In this document: positions 25,879-34,902 of the stretch, piece by piece | Numbering within the stretch: the first letter of the stretch is position 1 | How the letters are laid out: the number at the start of each line of letters is the position of its first letter | NCBI RefSeq assembly: GCF_013426915.1 | Contig: NZ_AP023181.1 | Coordinates: forward strand, 744,001 to 808,000 | Length of the DNA stretch: 64,000 nt | Reading direction: 5' to 3' | Origin: Paraburkholderia sp. PGU19 | GTDB taxonomy: Bacteria; Pseudomonadota; Gammaproteobacteria; Burkholderiales; Burkholderiaceae | Translations under genes and position numbers: made by a program | Notes under the pieces: model-generated | Database searches by the model: none | What the model was told of the DNA's origin: nothing | What the model saw: the letters and a program-made list of their open reading frames with translations, nothing else

Positions 25879-26805
25879 ATGGACCGCATCGACGCAATGA
25901 AGGTGTTCGTCGCGACGCTGGACGAAGGCAGTCTGGCGGGCGCAAGCCGCCGGCTCGGCCGTTCGCCCGCCGCGGTGAGCCGCGCGATTGCCTTTCTCGA
26001 AGCACACGTCGGCTCGCCGCTCCTGCACCGCACCACGCGCACGATCAAGCTCAGCGAGGCGGGCGAACGTTACGCCGCCGCGTGCCGGCGCATCCTGACC
26101 GACCTGGAAGAAGCCGACCTGCTGGTAGCGGGCGAGCGCTCCGCGCCGCGCGGCCTGCTGAACATCACCGCGCCCGTCGCCGCTGGCCAGGACATGCTGC
26201 GCTCGATCCTCGACGACTTCATCGACGAGTACCCGGCCGTGTCGGTGCGTCTGCATATGCTCGACCGCCCCGTGAGTCTCGTCGACGAAGGCATCGACGT
26301 CGCGCTGCGCATCGCGCATCTGCCCGATTCGACGCTGATCGCGATTCCCGTCGGCGAAGTGCGGCGTGTCGTGACGGCGTCGCCGCGTTATCTGGCGAAG
26401 CACCCGCAGATCCGCGAGCCCGCGGACCTGGAACAACATCAGATCATTTCGATGACGCACTTCGGCGTCGACTCGTGGAGCTTTCCGCCCGCCGAAGGCT
26501 CGACCGTCGCGCAGGTCGTGCATTTCTCGCCGCGCCTGATCGTCAACAGTATCGACGCCGCCGTGGCGTCCGCCGTCGAAGGGCGCGGCGTCACGCGCAT
26601 GTTCTCCTATCACGTCGCGCAGCAGGTAAAGGACGGGCAGCTGCGCATCGTGCTGCCCGACAGCGAGCACGCGCCCCTGCCCGTGCATCTTCTGACGCCG
26701 CACGGCCGCCTCTCGGTGCCGAAAGTGCGCGCCTTCGTCGATTTCGCCACTCCGCGTTTGCGTCGGCATTTCAAGCAGTTACAGCGCATCACCGACGCCC
26801 ATTGA
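25879..26805 (+). CDS. LysR-family transcriptional regulator
   Basis: The 308-aa product starts MDRIDAMKVFVATLDEGSLA with recognition segment LGRSPAAVSRAIAFLEAHVG, the CrgA/DsdC-like branch. The effector domain begins near RGLLNITAPVAAG. ATG 25879 gives the family N-terminus; a frame from 25801 adds 26 unrelated residues. The next gene, an SDR, lies 117 bp downstream on the same strand. The target is not evident. Confidence 0.92.
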   Translation: MDRIDAMKVFVATLDEGSLAGASRRLGRSPAAVSRAIAFLEAHVGSPLLHRTTRTIKLSEAGERYAAACRRILTDLEEADLLVAGERSAPRGLLNITAPVAAGQDMLRSILDDFIDEYPAVSVRLHMLDRPVSLVDEGIDVALRIAHLPDSTLIAIPVGEVRRVVTASPRYLAKHPQIREPADLEQHQIISMTHFGVDSWSFPPAEGSTVAQVVHFSPRLIVNSIDAAVASAVEGRGVTRMFSYHVAQQVKDGQLRIVLPDSEHAPLPVHLLTPHGRLSVPKVRAFVDFATPRLRRHFKQLQRITDAH

Positions 26806-26922
26806 ACCGCTCGTCGGAAGAATGTCTGCCGCACTGCGTGGATTCTCTCTGCAATCGACTCAATCTAGACTTGCTCCATCGACATCGGGCCACACGGCCC
26901 AACTGGTTAAAGGAGCGAGTGA

Positions 26923-27633
26923 ATGGGTGCCGAACAGAAAGTGGTGATCGTGACGGGCGCGTCGCAGGGCATTGGCGCGGGGGTGGTCAAGGCGTATCGC
27001 GACCGCAATTTCCGCGTCGTCGCGACGTCGCGCTCGATCCCGTCAAGCGACGATCCTGACATTGCCACCGTACAAGGCAACATCGCCGATGCGAAGACCG
27101 CGCAACAGGTCGTCGCTATCGCGCTGGAGCGCTTTGGCCGGATCGACACGCTGGTCAACAACGCAGGCATTTTCATCGCAAAGCCCTTCGACGCCTACAC
27201 GCCCGAAGATTATGACGCCGTCATGGCGACCAACGTTAACGGCTTCTTTCATATCACGCAGCGCGTGCTGACGGAGATGAAGAAGAAACGCAGCGGCCAC
27301 GTGGTGAACATCACGGCGAGCCTCGTCGACCGGCCGCGTGCCGGACTGCCCGCAGCGATGGCTGCGTTGACCAAAGGCGGGCTGAATGCCGTGACGCGGT
27401 CGCTGGCAATCGAGTATGCGCCGCTGGGCATTCGCGTGAATGCAGTCGCGCCAGGCGTCATCAAGACCCCGATGCATCCGCGTGAAAAGCACGAAGCACT
27501 CGCGCGCTTTCATCCGATCGGACATCTCGGCGAAGTGACGGACATTGCGGAAGCCGTGCTGTATCTGGAATCGGCGGGATTCGTGACGGGCGAGATCTTG
27601 CACGTCGACGGCGGCAGCAACGTCGGTTCTTGA
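26923..27633 (+). CDS. SDR-family protein lacking the catalytic tyrosine
   Basis: The 236-aa product has TGASQGIG (11-18), NNAG (79-82) and Ser133 in NITASLVD, so the fold and cofactor site look normal. The YxxxK motif is altered: Lys151 is present (ALTKGGLNA) but the tyrosine position 147 is alanine. The rest (RSLAIEYAPLGIRVNAVAPG, HVDGGSNVG) is standard. It may be a non-catalytic or mechanistically different member. AAAGGAG precedes the ATG. It follows a LysR gene in the same direction. Confidence 0.9.
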   Translation: MGAEQKVVIVTGASQGIGAGVVKAYRDRNFRVVATSRSIPSSDDPDIATVQGNIADAKTAQQVVAIALERFGRIDTLVNNAGIFIAKPFDAYTPEDYDAVMATNVNGFFHITQRVLTEMKKKRSGHVVNITASLVDRPRAGLPAAMAALTKGGLNAVTRSLAIEYAPLGIRVNAVAPGVIKTPMHPREKHEALARFHPIGHLGEVTDIAEAVLYLESAGFVTGEILHVDGGSNVGS

Positions 27634-27758
27634 TAACACACGCGTTCCTTGCATGGCATCTTCGATATTCATTATTTCGGATGCCATAGTATTTTTCATA
27701 TCAATGTTTTATTCAAGGAGTCGCAGTAAGCAGTAGCGACAGCAGCACGGACATAACA

Positions 27759-27887
27759 ATGCAGGACGCAGCTATCAGCATCACGATGCCACCCGCCTTC
27801 AACATCACGCGCGGCACAGTGGCGCTCGCGCTTGCGCTGTCCGTCGACCCGTTCGCCGCGCTTCGCGGCAACCCGGAGAACAGCTAA
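27759..27887 (+). CDS. Possible 42-aa small protein
   Basis: An open frame from ATG 27759 reads MQDAAISITMPPAFNITRGT and ends LRGNPENS just before the MFS gene. Codon use in its second half is host-like. No clear Shine-Dalgarno sequence precedes it. It could be a leader peptide of the transporter gene, a remnant, or chance. The upstream 27634-27758 is AT-rich. Confidence 0.25.
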   Translation: MQDAAISITMPPAFNITRGTVALALALSVDPFAALRGNPENS

Positions 27888-27923
27888 GGCTTTCCTGCAA
27901 CACTTGAACGAAGGAATCACAGC

Positions 27924-29186
27924 ATGAACCAGCCCACGACCACCGTTGCGATGCGCACCGCGCCGGAAGTCGCCTCACCCGGCTACACGGAGCGCAATCA
28001 GCAGCACTGGATGCGCAATCTGTTCGTCTGCGTATTCGGCTCTTTCACGACGCTCGTCAGCCTCAGCATGCTGCTGCCGTTTCTGCCGCTCTATGTGAAG
28101 CAGCTTGGCGTCGAATCGCAGGCAGATGTGATCCAGTGGTCGGGTGTCGCGTTCGGCGCGACGTTCCTCGGCACGGCCGTCACCGCGCCGCTGTGGGGGC
28201 GTCTGGCCGACCGCTATGGCCGCAAGCCGATGTTGATTCGCGCCGCCGTCGGCATGGCCGTGGTGATGTCGCTGATCGGGATCGCGCACAATGTGTACGA
28301 ACTCGTCGGACTGCGTCTGATTGCGGGTCTGGTGGGCGGCTATGCGTCGGCATCGACGGTCATGGTCGGCACGCAGGCGCCGCGCGAGCGCGCCGGCTGG
28401 GCGCTCGGGCTGCTGTCGACGGGCGCGCTCGCGGGCGCGCTGGTCGGTCCGCTGATCGGCGGCTTTCTGCCGGGCTGGCTCGGCATCCGCGGCACGTTCT
28501 TCGCGGGTGGCGCGGTGATCGCCGTGGCGGCGCTGCTGACGATCTTCGTCGTCAAGGAAGACTTCCATCCCGCCACCGATTCCAAGCGCAAAGCGGCCAG
28601 CGGCGCGACAGCCACGCACTCGACTCGCACTCACTACGCGGTGGTCGGCGCATTGCTCGCCACAGCGATGATGGTGCTGCTCGCCAACATGTCGATCGAG
28701 CCGGTGATTACCGTGTACGTCGGCAGCCTCGGCGTCGGGCCGGATCAACTGGCGCGCATTGCGGGCGTCGTGATGGCATGCTCCGCGTTCGGCAGCATGC
28801 TGACGGCAGCGCGGCTCGGCGCCCTCGCGGACCGGATCGGCGGGTGGAACGTGATTATTGGTTGCCTGATCGTCACGGGCCTGCTGATGCTTCCGCAAGC
28901 GTTCGTTCATCAATGGTGGCAGCTCGCCGCGCTGCGCGGGCTGATGGGCATGTCGCTCGCGGGGCTGTTGCCCGCCATTGCGAAGCTCGCGCGCCATGCC
29001 GTCGATGAAAGCAAGACGGGGCAGATGCTCGGTTATCTGCAATCCGCGCAGTTCAGCGGACAGGTGATCGGCCCCGTGATCGGCGGACAGATTGCCGTCC
29101 ATTTCGGCATGCATTCCGTGTTCTTCGTCACCGGCTCCCTGCTGGTCGTGTGCGCGGGGTTCGCACAATGGGCGCGCGGACGGTAG
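27924..29186 (+). CDS. MFS multidrug efflux transporter, MdtG-like
   Basis: The 420-aa product has 12 predicted helices. LVSLSMLLPFLPLYVKQLGV in the first helix, GRLADRYGRKPML (motif A) and LLSTGALAGALVGPLIGGFL (antiporter motif C) indicate a drug:H+ antiporter of the MdtG/TetA group. A cytoplasmic loop lies near residues 210-235. AAGGAA precedes the ATG. It appears monocistronic, with a 110-bp gap to the next gene. Confidence 0.9.
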   Translation: MNQPTTTVAMRTAPEVASPGYTERNQQHWMRNLFVCVFGSFTTLVSLSMLLPFLPLYVKQLGVESQADVIQWSGVAFGATFLGTAVTAPLWGRLADRYGRKPMLIRAAVGMAVVMSLIGIAHNVYELVGLRLIAGLVGGYASASTVMVGTQAPRERAGWALGLLSTGALAGALVGPLIGGFLPGWLGIRGTFFAGGAVIAVAALLTIFVVKEDFHPATDSKRKAASGATATHSTRTHYAVVGALLATAMMVLLANMSIEPVITVYVGSLGVGPDQLARIAGVVMACSAFGSMLTAARLGALADRIGGWNVIIGCLIVTGLLMLPQAFVHQWWQLAALRGLMGMSLAGLLPAIAKLARHAVDESKTGQMLGYLQSAQFSGQVIGPVIGGQIAVHFGMHSVFFVTGSLLVVCAGFAQWARGR

Positions 29187-29296
29187 CCGGGTTCGCTCTT
29201 GATGCACGTGTTCGCGATCTTGTGCGTATACTTCGTCGGTAGACTTTCGAAGCATCCACAACTTCGCGACATCGCAGTCATTCGGGAGCGACAGTC

Positions 29297-29611
29297 ATGT
29301 TCATTGCAATGAACCGGTTCAAGGTGGCGTTGGGTTCGGAAAGCGCCTTCGAGGAAGTATGGACGACGCGGGACACGCATCTGAAGGACGTGCCCGGCTT
29401 TGTCGAGTTTCATCTGCTGAAGGGACCGCAACGCGACGACCACGTGCTGTACTCGAGTCACACGGTGTGGGCGAATCGCCCGGCGTTCGAGGCGTGGACG
29501 CAGTCGGAAGCGTTTCGCGCCGCGCACCGGAATGCAGGAAGCGAGTCGCGCGCGCTCTATCTCGGGCATCCGGAGTTCGAGGGATTCGAGGTGCTGCAGA
29601 CCGTGAAGTAA
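29297..29611 (+). CDS. IsdG/HmoA-like heme-degrading monooxygenase
   Basis: The 104-aa product has an antibiotic-biosynthesis-monooxygenase (dimeric alpha-beta barrel) fold. Asn6 (MFIAMNRF), Trp67 (FEAWTQ) and His77 (AAHRNA) fall exactly where IsdG has Asn7, Trp67 and His77, the heme-oxygenase triad. It probably opens heme to release iron in the cytoplasm, although some ABM proteins with this pattern have other roles. GGGAGC precedes ATG 29297. It is 15 bp before the GH36 gene, possibly by chance rather than function. No heme importer is nearby. Confidence 0.85.
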   Translation: MFIAMNRFKVALGSESAFEEVWTTRDTHLKDVPGFVEFHLLKGPQRDDHVLYSSHTVWANRPAFEAWTQSEAFRAAHRNAGSESRALYLGHPEFEGFEVLQTVK

Positions 29612-29626
29612 CGCACGGCGCGCATC

Positions 29627-31567
29627 ATGCACGCGGGCCCACCCGTTTTTCAGGCGCAAAACGATTGCTACGCGTTCGGCAATGGCGCGATTGCACTGCA
29701 CTGGACGATTGCTGACCGTTCTCTGTGCGGTGTTTCCCTTGCGGATCGCGCGCACGGCCGCACGTTGGCTATGGACGCTCCGTTCGTTCTCACGTTTTCC
29801 GATGGACGCACGCTCGACGCAGCCAGTTTGCGGCTCGTCGCGCCATTGCGCGACGAAGCACTGCCTGCCAATCCGGATGCGCTGCGCAAAGCCGAACGAA
29901 TTGCTGGCAAACGCGTGATTGCCACGCTCGTTGATAGCGAGCAACGTTTGCGCATCGAATGGAGCGTGGAGCAGCGCGAGGGCGCGCGCTATCTTCGTCA
30001 GCATCTGTCGATTACGGCGCTCTTGCAGGACGAACCTATCGCGTCTGTTTCGCTGTTGCATGCACGGGCGCTTCATGCAAAAAAAGCCGGCGACCTTGCA
30101 GCAGTGCCGGTTGTCGAGGGCAATCTCTATCTGGGCTTCGAGCTTCCGATGTCGGAAAGCGAAGTGCGCGACGGCGTCGCCCGCTTCAGCATAAGCCGCG
30201 CACTGCCGCTCGAAAAAGGAAAGACACTCGCTTATTCGACCGTTGCCGGCGTGTTTCGCGAAGGCCAGTTGCGGCGCGATTTCGCAGCCTATATCGAGCG
30301 CGAACGGGCGCGTCCCTACCGTCCGTTTCTGCACTACAACTCCTGGTACGACATTGGCTTTCTGACGACGTACACGCAGGATCAGGCCATCGAACGCATT
30401 CACGCTGTCGGCCAGGAACTGCACGAAAAGCGCGGCGTGCAACTCGACTCCTTCCTGTTCGACGATGGCTGGGACGACTACAGCGGCAACTGGTCATTCA
30501 GCCGTGCGTTTCCCGATGGCTTCCTGCCTTTGAAAGACGCCGCCGCGCGATATGGCGCCGAGCCGGGCGTCTGGTTGTCGCCGTGGGGCGGCTACGGCCC
30601 GCCGCGAACCGAACGCGTGACGCGTGGCCGCGCCGCCGGATACGAAACCATCGGCGACGGTTTCGCGCTCTCGGGCCCGACGTACTATCGCCGCTTCCAT
30701 GAAGTTGCGATGGACCTGCTCACGCGACACGGCGTCAATCACTTCAAGCTCGACGGCACCGGAAACGCGAACAGGGTCGTGCCCGGCAGCCGCTTCAACA
30801 GCGATTGGGATGCGGCTGTCGAACTCATCGAAGCAATGCGCCGCGTCAAGCGCGATGTGTTCGTCAATCTGTCGACAGGCACGCAAGCGTCGCCGTTCTG
30901 GCTGCGCCATGTCGATTCGATCTGGCGCGATGGCGCGGACTATGGTTTTGCGGGCACGGGCAGCGATCGGGAATGCTGGATCACGTATCGCGATGCGCAA
31001 ACGTATCGCAATGTCGTGTGTCGTAGTCCGCTGTTCCCACTCAATTCGCTGATGCTTCACGGCATCATCTACGCGCAGGAAAATACCCGCCTCAATACCG
31101 ATCCCGGTCACGCGTTTTCCCATGAAGTGCAATCGTACTTCGGCAGCGGTACGCAATTGCAGGAACTGTATGTCACGCCGTCGTTACTCGATGAGCGCGA
31201 CTGGGACGTGCTCGCGCAGGCGGCCCGCTGGGCGCGCGCCAATGCCGACGTGCTGAGCGATTGCCACTGGATCGGCGGCGCGCCGGATGAGCTTGAAGTC
31301 TATGGATGGGCCGCGTGGACGCCATCGAAGGCGATCGTCACGCTGCGCAATCCGGATGATCGCGCGAATGATTTCGTGCTCGATCTGAGAGCGCATCTCG
31401 AACTGCCGGGTGGCCATGACGGCGAATTCTCCGCGCGCTTTCCGTTTGTCGACCGCAACGCGAACGTGCCGACGCTATGGGACACTGAGCACCCGCAAAC
31501 GATCCGCCTCGATCCATTTCAGGTTCTGACGATTGAATTGTCGCCAGTATTAGCTGGCGCCCTATGA
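29627..31567 (+). CDS. GH36-type alpha-galactosidase
   Basis: The 646-aa product has an N-terminal beta-sandwich (about 1-225) and a TIM barrel. HYNSWYDIGF starts the barrel; Asp376 in HFKLDGTGN is the expected nucleophile and Asp435 in WRDGADYGF the acid/base. SFLFDDGWDDYSGNWSF is a substrate-pocket landmark. The lack of a signal peptide suggests a cytoplasmic enzyme acting on imported alpha-galactosides or related sugars (alpha-N-acetylgalactosaminidase is possible). Its end overlaps the GH35 gene by 6 bp tail to tail. Ribosome site is weak. Confidence 0.87.
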   Translation: MHAGPPVFQAQNDCYAFGNGAIALHWTIADRSLCGVSLADRAHGRTLAMDAPFVLTFSDGRTLDAASLRLVAPLRDEALPANPDALRKAERIAGKRVIATLVDSEQRLRIEWSVEQREGARYLRQHLSITALLQDEPIASVSLLHARALHAKKAGDLAAVPVVEGNLYLGFELPMSESEVRDGVARFSISRALPLEKGKTLAYSTVAGVFREGQLRRDFAAYIERERARPYRPFLHYNSWYDIGFLTTYTQDQAIERIHAVGQELHEKRGVQLDSFLFDDGWDDYSGNWSFSRAFPDGFLPLKDAAARYGAEPGVWLSPWGGYGPPRTERVTRGRAAGYETIGDGFALSGPTYYRRFHEVAMDLLTRHGVNHFKLDGTGNANRVVPGSRFNSDWDAAVELIEAMRRVKRDVFVNLSTGTQASPFWLRHVDSIWRDGADYGFAGTGSDRECWITYRDAQTYRNVVCRSPLFPLNSLMLHGIIYAQENTRLNTDPGHAFSHEVQSYFGSGTQLQELYVTPSLLDERDWDVLAQAARWARANADVLSDCHWIGGAPDELEVYGWAAWTPSKAIVTLRNPDDRANDFVLDLRAHLELPGGHDGEFSARFPFVDRNANVPTLWDTEHPQTIRLDPFQVLTIELSPVLAGAL

Positions 31568-33454
31568 GAGAGTCGATGCCAGACTGACCGGCTTGGCGTC
31601 TAACTGATGCTGATCGAAGATCAACACTGTATTTTCGCCTGGCTTGAGCCATGGAGCCGGGCAATAGAGCCGCCTCTGCGGGCCGATATTCCAGTAGCGG
31701 CCGAGATTATGCCCGTTGACCCAGACGATGCCTTTGGTCCATTCGCTCATGTCGAAATAGACGTCACCCATTGCATCGATTGAAAGTGTCGCAATGAAGA
31801 AGAGGCCGACTTTATCCGGCTTTGAACAATGCGGGCGCAAGTTGTCGACGAACGAGTCATCCATTGGCAAGAGCACGACTTCCCATCCTGTCAGAACCTC
31901 GCGCGCGCCCGACGCATGATGCACGACGACGGGATCGATAATGCCCTTTCGATCGATTATCGAATGCCCGTAATTCACGCGCCCCATGCCTTCGACAAGA
32001 ATCTCCAGCACTCGGGCATCATCCGGAACTGACGAGCCACTGGGCAGCGCAAGCGGCTCGCGATGCACTACTTTCAGCGGCAACGCGCGTTCTTCCGGCA
32101 CATGCGCGCGCGACACACTGCCGACGTATTGATCGTCGACGAAAACGGTCGCGTAGTCGTGAACATTGGCTATATCCAGCGAACCGCTTTCATAGCCCAC
32201 AAGTTTCTTCCGATACAGCACAAAACCAAACGCCTGACCGTACATTTCGAATGGCTGCGGATGCATTGTTTGCGCGGAAGGAAGTGCACCAGGAAGGTTG
32301 TCCCAGATAGACGCATAGCGTTGCGGCATCAACCGGCGAGTCCCGGTCACGTCCTTCACGGGAATTGTTTTAATGGGCGAAGGCACTGGCGGCAAAGGCG
32401 TCGACAGGTATCCGGCTATGATGCTGCGGTACTGCATATAGCGCTTTGTGGCCACGCCTTGCTCGCTGACAGGCGCGGCATAGTCGTAGCTCGTGATGTC
32501 GGGTTGATACTCGCCCGAGTCCGCATCCACGTTCGCACCCGCATAGAAGCCAAAACTCGTCCCGCCATGAATCACATAGAGATCGAACGACAGGTTCTTG
32601 CGCATCAATTCATCGAGCGTCGCGGAAAGATCGACTGAGGTGCCTTGAAATGCACGCTCGCCCCAGTGCGTGAGCCAACCTGGATATACCTCTCCTGCCA
32701 TCGCCGGCACGGACGGAAACGCTTTGCGCACGGCTTCGATCTGCGCCGCGTTCCCGTTGCTCAATGCAATCGCGCCACCGGCGACATACGAGCGGTTCTG
32801 CTGCAATTGAACAAGACCGTCTTCTGTATAGAACGGTCCATGGATTCCGCCACGAATCCAGATCTGCCTTAACTCCTCCAGATACGTGGAATTGCTGTCG
32901 AATGATCCAAACTCATTCTCGATCTGGATCATCAGAATCGGGCCGCCACTTTCCGCCATCAAGGGTTTAACGCGCGGCAAGAGTTCGTTGATGTAACGCT
33001 CGCAGGCATGCATGTAGCGCGGATCAGTAGCGCGATCCGTGCGCAGCCTGATATCCGCATGCTTCAACAACCAGGATGGAATACCGCCGAGATCCCACTC
33101 CGCGCACACATAAGGACCGGGCCTGAATAGCACCCACATGTTCTCCGCCTGGCAAAGACGGATGAATGCCTCGATGTCGCGATTGCCCGTGTGAAAGTCG
33201 AACGTACCTTCGGTTAGCTCGTGATAATTCCACATCACATACAACGCAATGGTGTTCATCCCCATTGCCTTCGCCATCTGGATGCGATGCCGCCAGTATT
33301 CAACAGGAATGCGCGCGGGGTGCAATTCACCGCTTCGGATCTGAAATGGCTTGCCATCGAGCAGAAAGCCATCGCCATTCGCAGCAAAGCTAAAGACGTG
33401 CGGACCATTCGGCCCGGCCGCGTTTTCTTCTTGCATGGACGCTCGCTTTTTCAT
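31562..33454 (-). CDS. GH35 beta-galactosidase
   Basis: The 630-aa product starts its barrel with FLLDGKPFQIRSGELHPARI and contains Glu181 in QIENEFGS (acid/base) and Glu255 in AGEVYPGWLTHWGE (nucleophile). C-terminal jelly-roll domains end with TKGIVWVNGHNLGRYWNIGP, a GH35 hallmark. No signal peptide is seen, so it should be cytoplasmic. With a sugar-binding protein and YbiU-like oxygenase upstream on the same strand, and GH36 facing it, it forms a galactoside-utilisation set. Confidence 0.93.
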   Translation of the reverse strand: MKKRASMQEENAAGPNGPHVFSFAANGDGFLLDGKPFQIRSGELHPARIPVEYWRHRIQMAKAMGMNTIALYVMWNYHELTEGTFDFHTGNRDIEAFIRLCQAENMWVLFRPGPYVCAEWDLGGIPSWLLKHADIRLRTDRATDPRYMHACERYINELLPRVKPLMAESGGPILMIQIENEFGSFDSNSTYLEELRQIWIRGGIHGPFYTEDGLVQLQQNRSYVAGGAIALSNGNAAQIEAVRKAFPSVPAMAGEVYPGWLTHWGERAFQGTSVDLSATLDELMRKNLSFDLYVIHGGTSFGFYAGANVDADSGEYQPDITSYDYAAPVSEQGVATKRYMQYRSIIAGYLSTPLPPVPSPIKTIPVKDVTGTRRLMPQRYASIWDNLPGALPSAQTMHPQPFEMYGQAFGFVLYRKKLVGYESGSLDIANVHDYATVFVDDQYVGSVSRAHVPEERALPLKVVHREPLALPSGSSVPDDARVLEILVEGMGRVNYGHSIIDRKGIIDPVVVHHASGAREVLTGWEVVLLPMDDSFVDNLRPHCSKPDKVGLFFIATLSIDAMGDVYFDMSEWTKGIVWVNGHNLGRYWNIGPQRRLYCPAPWLKPGENTVLIFDQHQLDAKPVSLASTLS

Positions 33455-33576
33455 GTTCGCTCTGCTCCGCAGACGGAAGACATGGCATCCCTATTTCATG
33501 GACGGGCTGCCGGTGCGTTCCAATCTGCCACGCACAATTGGCGTCGAAGCGCCTCGCAACCCGCCGCTTCTCCCCT

Positions 33577-34824
33577 TCACTTGACCTTTGCAGCAGCAGC
33601 AAGCTTGCGTACGCCCTCTTTCGCATCTTCGTTCGAGTTCATGAAATTCGTCACGACGTCGGTGATTGCACCCGCAGTAACCGGCGACTGAAGTTCACCG
33701 AAAGCCAACGAAGGCAGGAACCCGCCGGATTGAATCGTCGCCTGCTCGTCTGCGCGCGATTTTTTGGCGCAGCTATCGAACTTGTCCATGGGCACATCCA
33801 GCCTGACTGGAATGGAACCCTTGTACAGACTGAACTGCTGCTGAAAATCAACGGACATGATGGTTTTGGCAAGCGCAATCTGTCCGGGTGTCGCGTCCTT
33901 CTTGCCATTCTGCTGATAGAACACGAACGTATCCGCCGTGTACGTGTAGGCATTCGATGTGCCGGGCGCCGCCGCGCAGATATAGTCGACATCCGCCTTC
34001 TTGTTCGCGTTGGTGAACTCGCCCTTTGCCCAATCGCCCATGAACTGCATGCCGCCCGAGCCGGAAATCACCATCGCCGTCGCGAGATTCCAGTCGCGGC
34101 CGTGGTAGCCCTTATCGAAGTAAGTGCGGATCTTCTGGACCGTCTCGAACACCTGCACCATCTGCGGCGAAGTCAGCGTTTTCTGATCGAGATCGATGAG
34201 CGCTTTGCGATAGAAGTCCGCGCCCTGTGACAGCACGACTGCCTCCCAGATGGTCATATCCTGCCAGGGTTGACCGCCATGCGCGACAGGCGTGATGCCC
34301 GCAGCGCGAAACTTGTCGGCAAGCGCAAAGAACTCCGGCCATGTCGTGGGCGGCGTACCTCCAACCTTGTCCAGGTCCGCTTTGTTGATCCACAGCCAGT
34401 TGATGCGATGGACGGAAAAAGGTGCAGCCACATAGTGCCCGCCCGCCTTCACGTCACTGTCTATTCGCGCAGGCATATGCGCTTTCCAATCAGTCGCGGC
34501 CTGATCGATCGTGACCAGCGACCCCTGCTCCGCCCAGTCCTGAATCAGCGGCCCCTTGATCTGCGCGGCCGACGGTGCGTTACCCGAGATAACCTGCGTC
34601 TTCAGCGCCGTCATGGCCGCCGCACCCGCGCCTCCCGCGATAGCGAAGTCTTTCCACTCGTAGCCCTGTTTGCTCATGTCGTCCTTGAGCACCCGGATTG
34701 CTTTCGATTCGCCGCCAGAGGTCCACCAGTGCAACACCGAAAGCTGTTCGGCGGCCAGTACCGCATGTGTACCGGCGATAAGCAGCGCGGCAGCCGTCGC
34801 CACCGATGTCAGTGATCGTTTCAT
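33577..34824 (-). CDS. Sugar ABC transporter substrate-binding protein
   Basis: The 415-aa product has a signal peptide (MKRSLTSVATAAALLIAGTH, cut near VLAAEQ) and a mature start LSVLHWWTSGGESKAIRVLK, typical of the glucose/mannose-type binding proteins (GtsA-like, extracellular family 1). PFSVHRINWLWINKADLDKV and SGSGGMQFMGDWAKGEF are family segments. GGAGA precedes ATG 34824. Permease and ATPase genes are not adjacent; it must work with components encoded elsewhere. Ligand probably a galactoside, judging from the neighbouring GH35 and GH36 genes. Confidence 0.9.
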   Translation of the reverse strand: MKRSLTSVATAAALLIAGTHAVLAAEQLSVLHWWTSGGESKAIRVLKDDMSKQGYEWKDFAIAGGAGAAAMTALKTQVISGNAPSAAQIKGPLIQDWAEQGSLVTIDQAATDWKAHMPARIDSDVKAGGHYVAAPFSVHRINWLWINKADLDKVGGTPPTTWPEFFALADKFRAAGITPVAHGGQPWQDMTIWEAVVLSQGADFYRKALIDLDQKTLTSPQMVQVFETVQKIRTYFDKGYHGRDWNLATAMVISGSGGMQFMGDWAKGEFTNANKKADVDYICAAAPGTSNAYTYTADTFVFYQQNGKKDATPGQIALAKTIMSVDFQQQFSLYKGSIPVRLDVPMDKFDSCAKKSRADEQATIQSGGFLPSLAFGELQSPVTAGAITDVVTNFMNSNEDAKEGVRKLAAAAKVK

Positions 34825-34902
34825 TGCAGTCTCCGAATTTTTCTTTATGGTTGGAGCAACGCATTCGCAATCAGAGCGACCGCGCATGCGTGCCCGTTTC
34901 AA

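Noticed and set aside
27696..27920. 74-codon minus-strand frame before the MdtG-like gene
   Set aside because: It has no ribosome site and cysteine/arginine-rich composition typical of random frames.
29033..30442. 469-codon minus-strand frame over the GH36 gene
   Set aside because: No domain is visible and the plus strand has complete GH36 motifs.
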